Shown here: in pieces, positions 14,990 through 15,000 of the stretch | Layout: the number at the start of each line of letters is the position of its first letter | Position numbering within the stretch: position 1 is the first letter of the stretch | Assembly (NCBI GenBank): GCA_029065825.1 | Contig: JAIEHQ010000098.1 | Coordinates: 1 to 15,000 of the forward strand | Source: Alistipes sp. | GTDB taxonomy: Bacteria; Bacteroidota; Bacteroidia; Bacteroidales; Rikenellaceae | Direction: 5' to 3' | DNA: 15,000 nucleotides | Made by a program: the position numbers and the translations under genes | Notes under the pieces: generated by a model | What the model was told of the DNA's origin: nothing | Seen by the model: the letters and a program-made list of their open reading frames with translations, nothing else | The model's database searches: none

Positions 14990-15000
14990 AATTCCTATGC

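Overview
The window is a high-GC stretch of a Bacteroidota chromosome, most likely Alistipes or a close Rikenellaceae relative. I infer this from three things: GC-rich codon use, Bacteroidota-type -7 elements (TAnnTTTG) in front of several genes with little Shine-Dalgarno sequence, and proteins that read as Bacteroidota versions (a transketolase with SDGG at the ThDP site, a MetK of 434 residues). There is no mobile element, CRISPR array, rRNA or tRNA that I can support. Most of the window is core housekeeping DNA.

Left end (1-900): the 5' part of an unrecognised gene on the minus strand lies about 295 bases downstream of a clear cobalamin (B12) riboswitch, also on the minus strand, which has its own promoter. 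Diverging from it is ung (uracil-DNA glycosylase). Ung converges on metK (S-adenosylmethionine synthetase), and metK ends in a perfect 30-base palindromic terminator.

Middle (3100-6890): a 384-base gap rich in hairpins separates metK from a secreted TPR-repeat protein. That protein has the best promoter in the window, with a 12-base palindrome inside its spacer. Next come tadA (tRNA adenosine deaminase) and the divergent aspS (aspartyl-tRNA synthetase), whose facing promoter elements overlap in about 22 bases. AspS ends at a bidirectional terminator shared with the next, convergent gene.

Right half (6889-15000): five minus-strand genes, in transcription order tig, clpP, clpX, tkt and a ClpC/ClpA-type unfoldase. 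This is a proteostasis block (ribosome-bound chaperone, protease core and two unfoldases) with transketolase in the middle. The double-AAA+ unfoldase lacks the coiled-coil middle domain of ClpC. Both it and ClpX carry Gly-Tyr instead of Gly-Phe/Leu in the ClpP-docking loop.

I found no convincing new multi-gene system. The most interesting leads are the unknown gene under a B12 riboswitch, the ClpC-like protein without a middle domain, the shared Gly-Tyr docking motif, and several unexplained inverted or direct repeats in the gaps.
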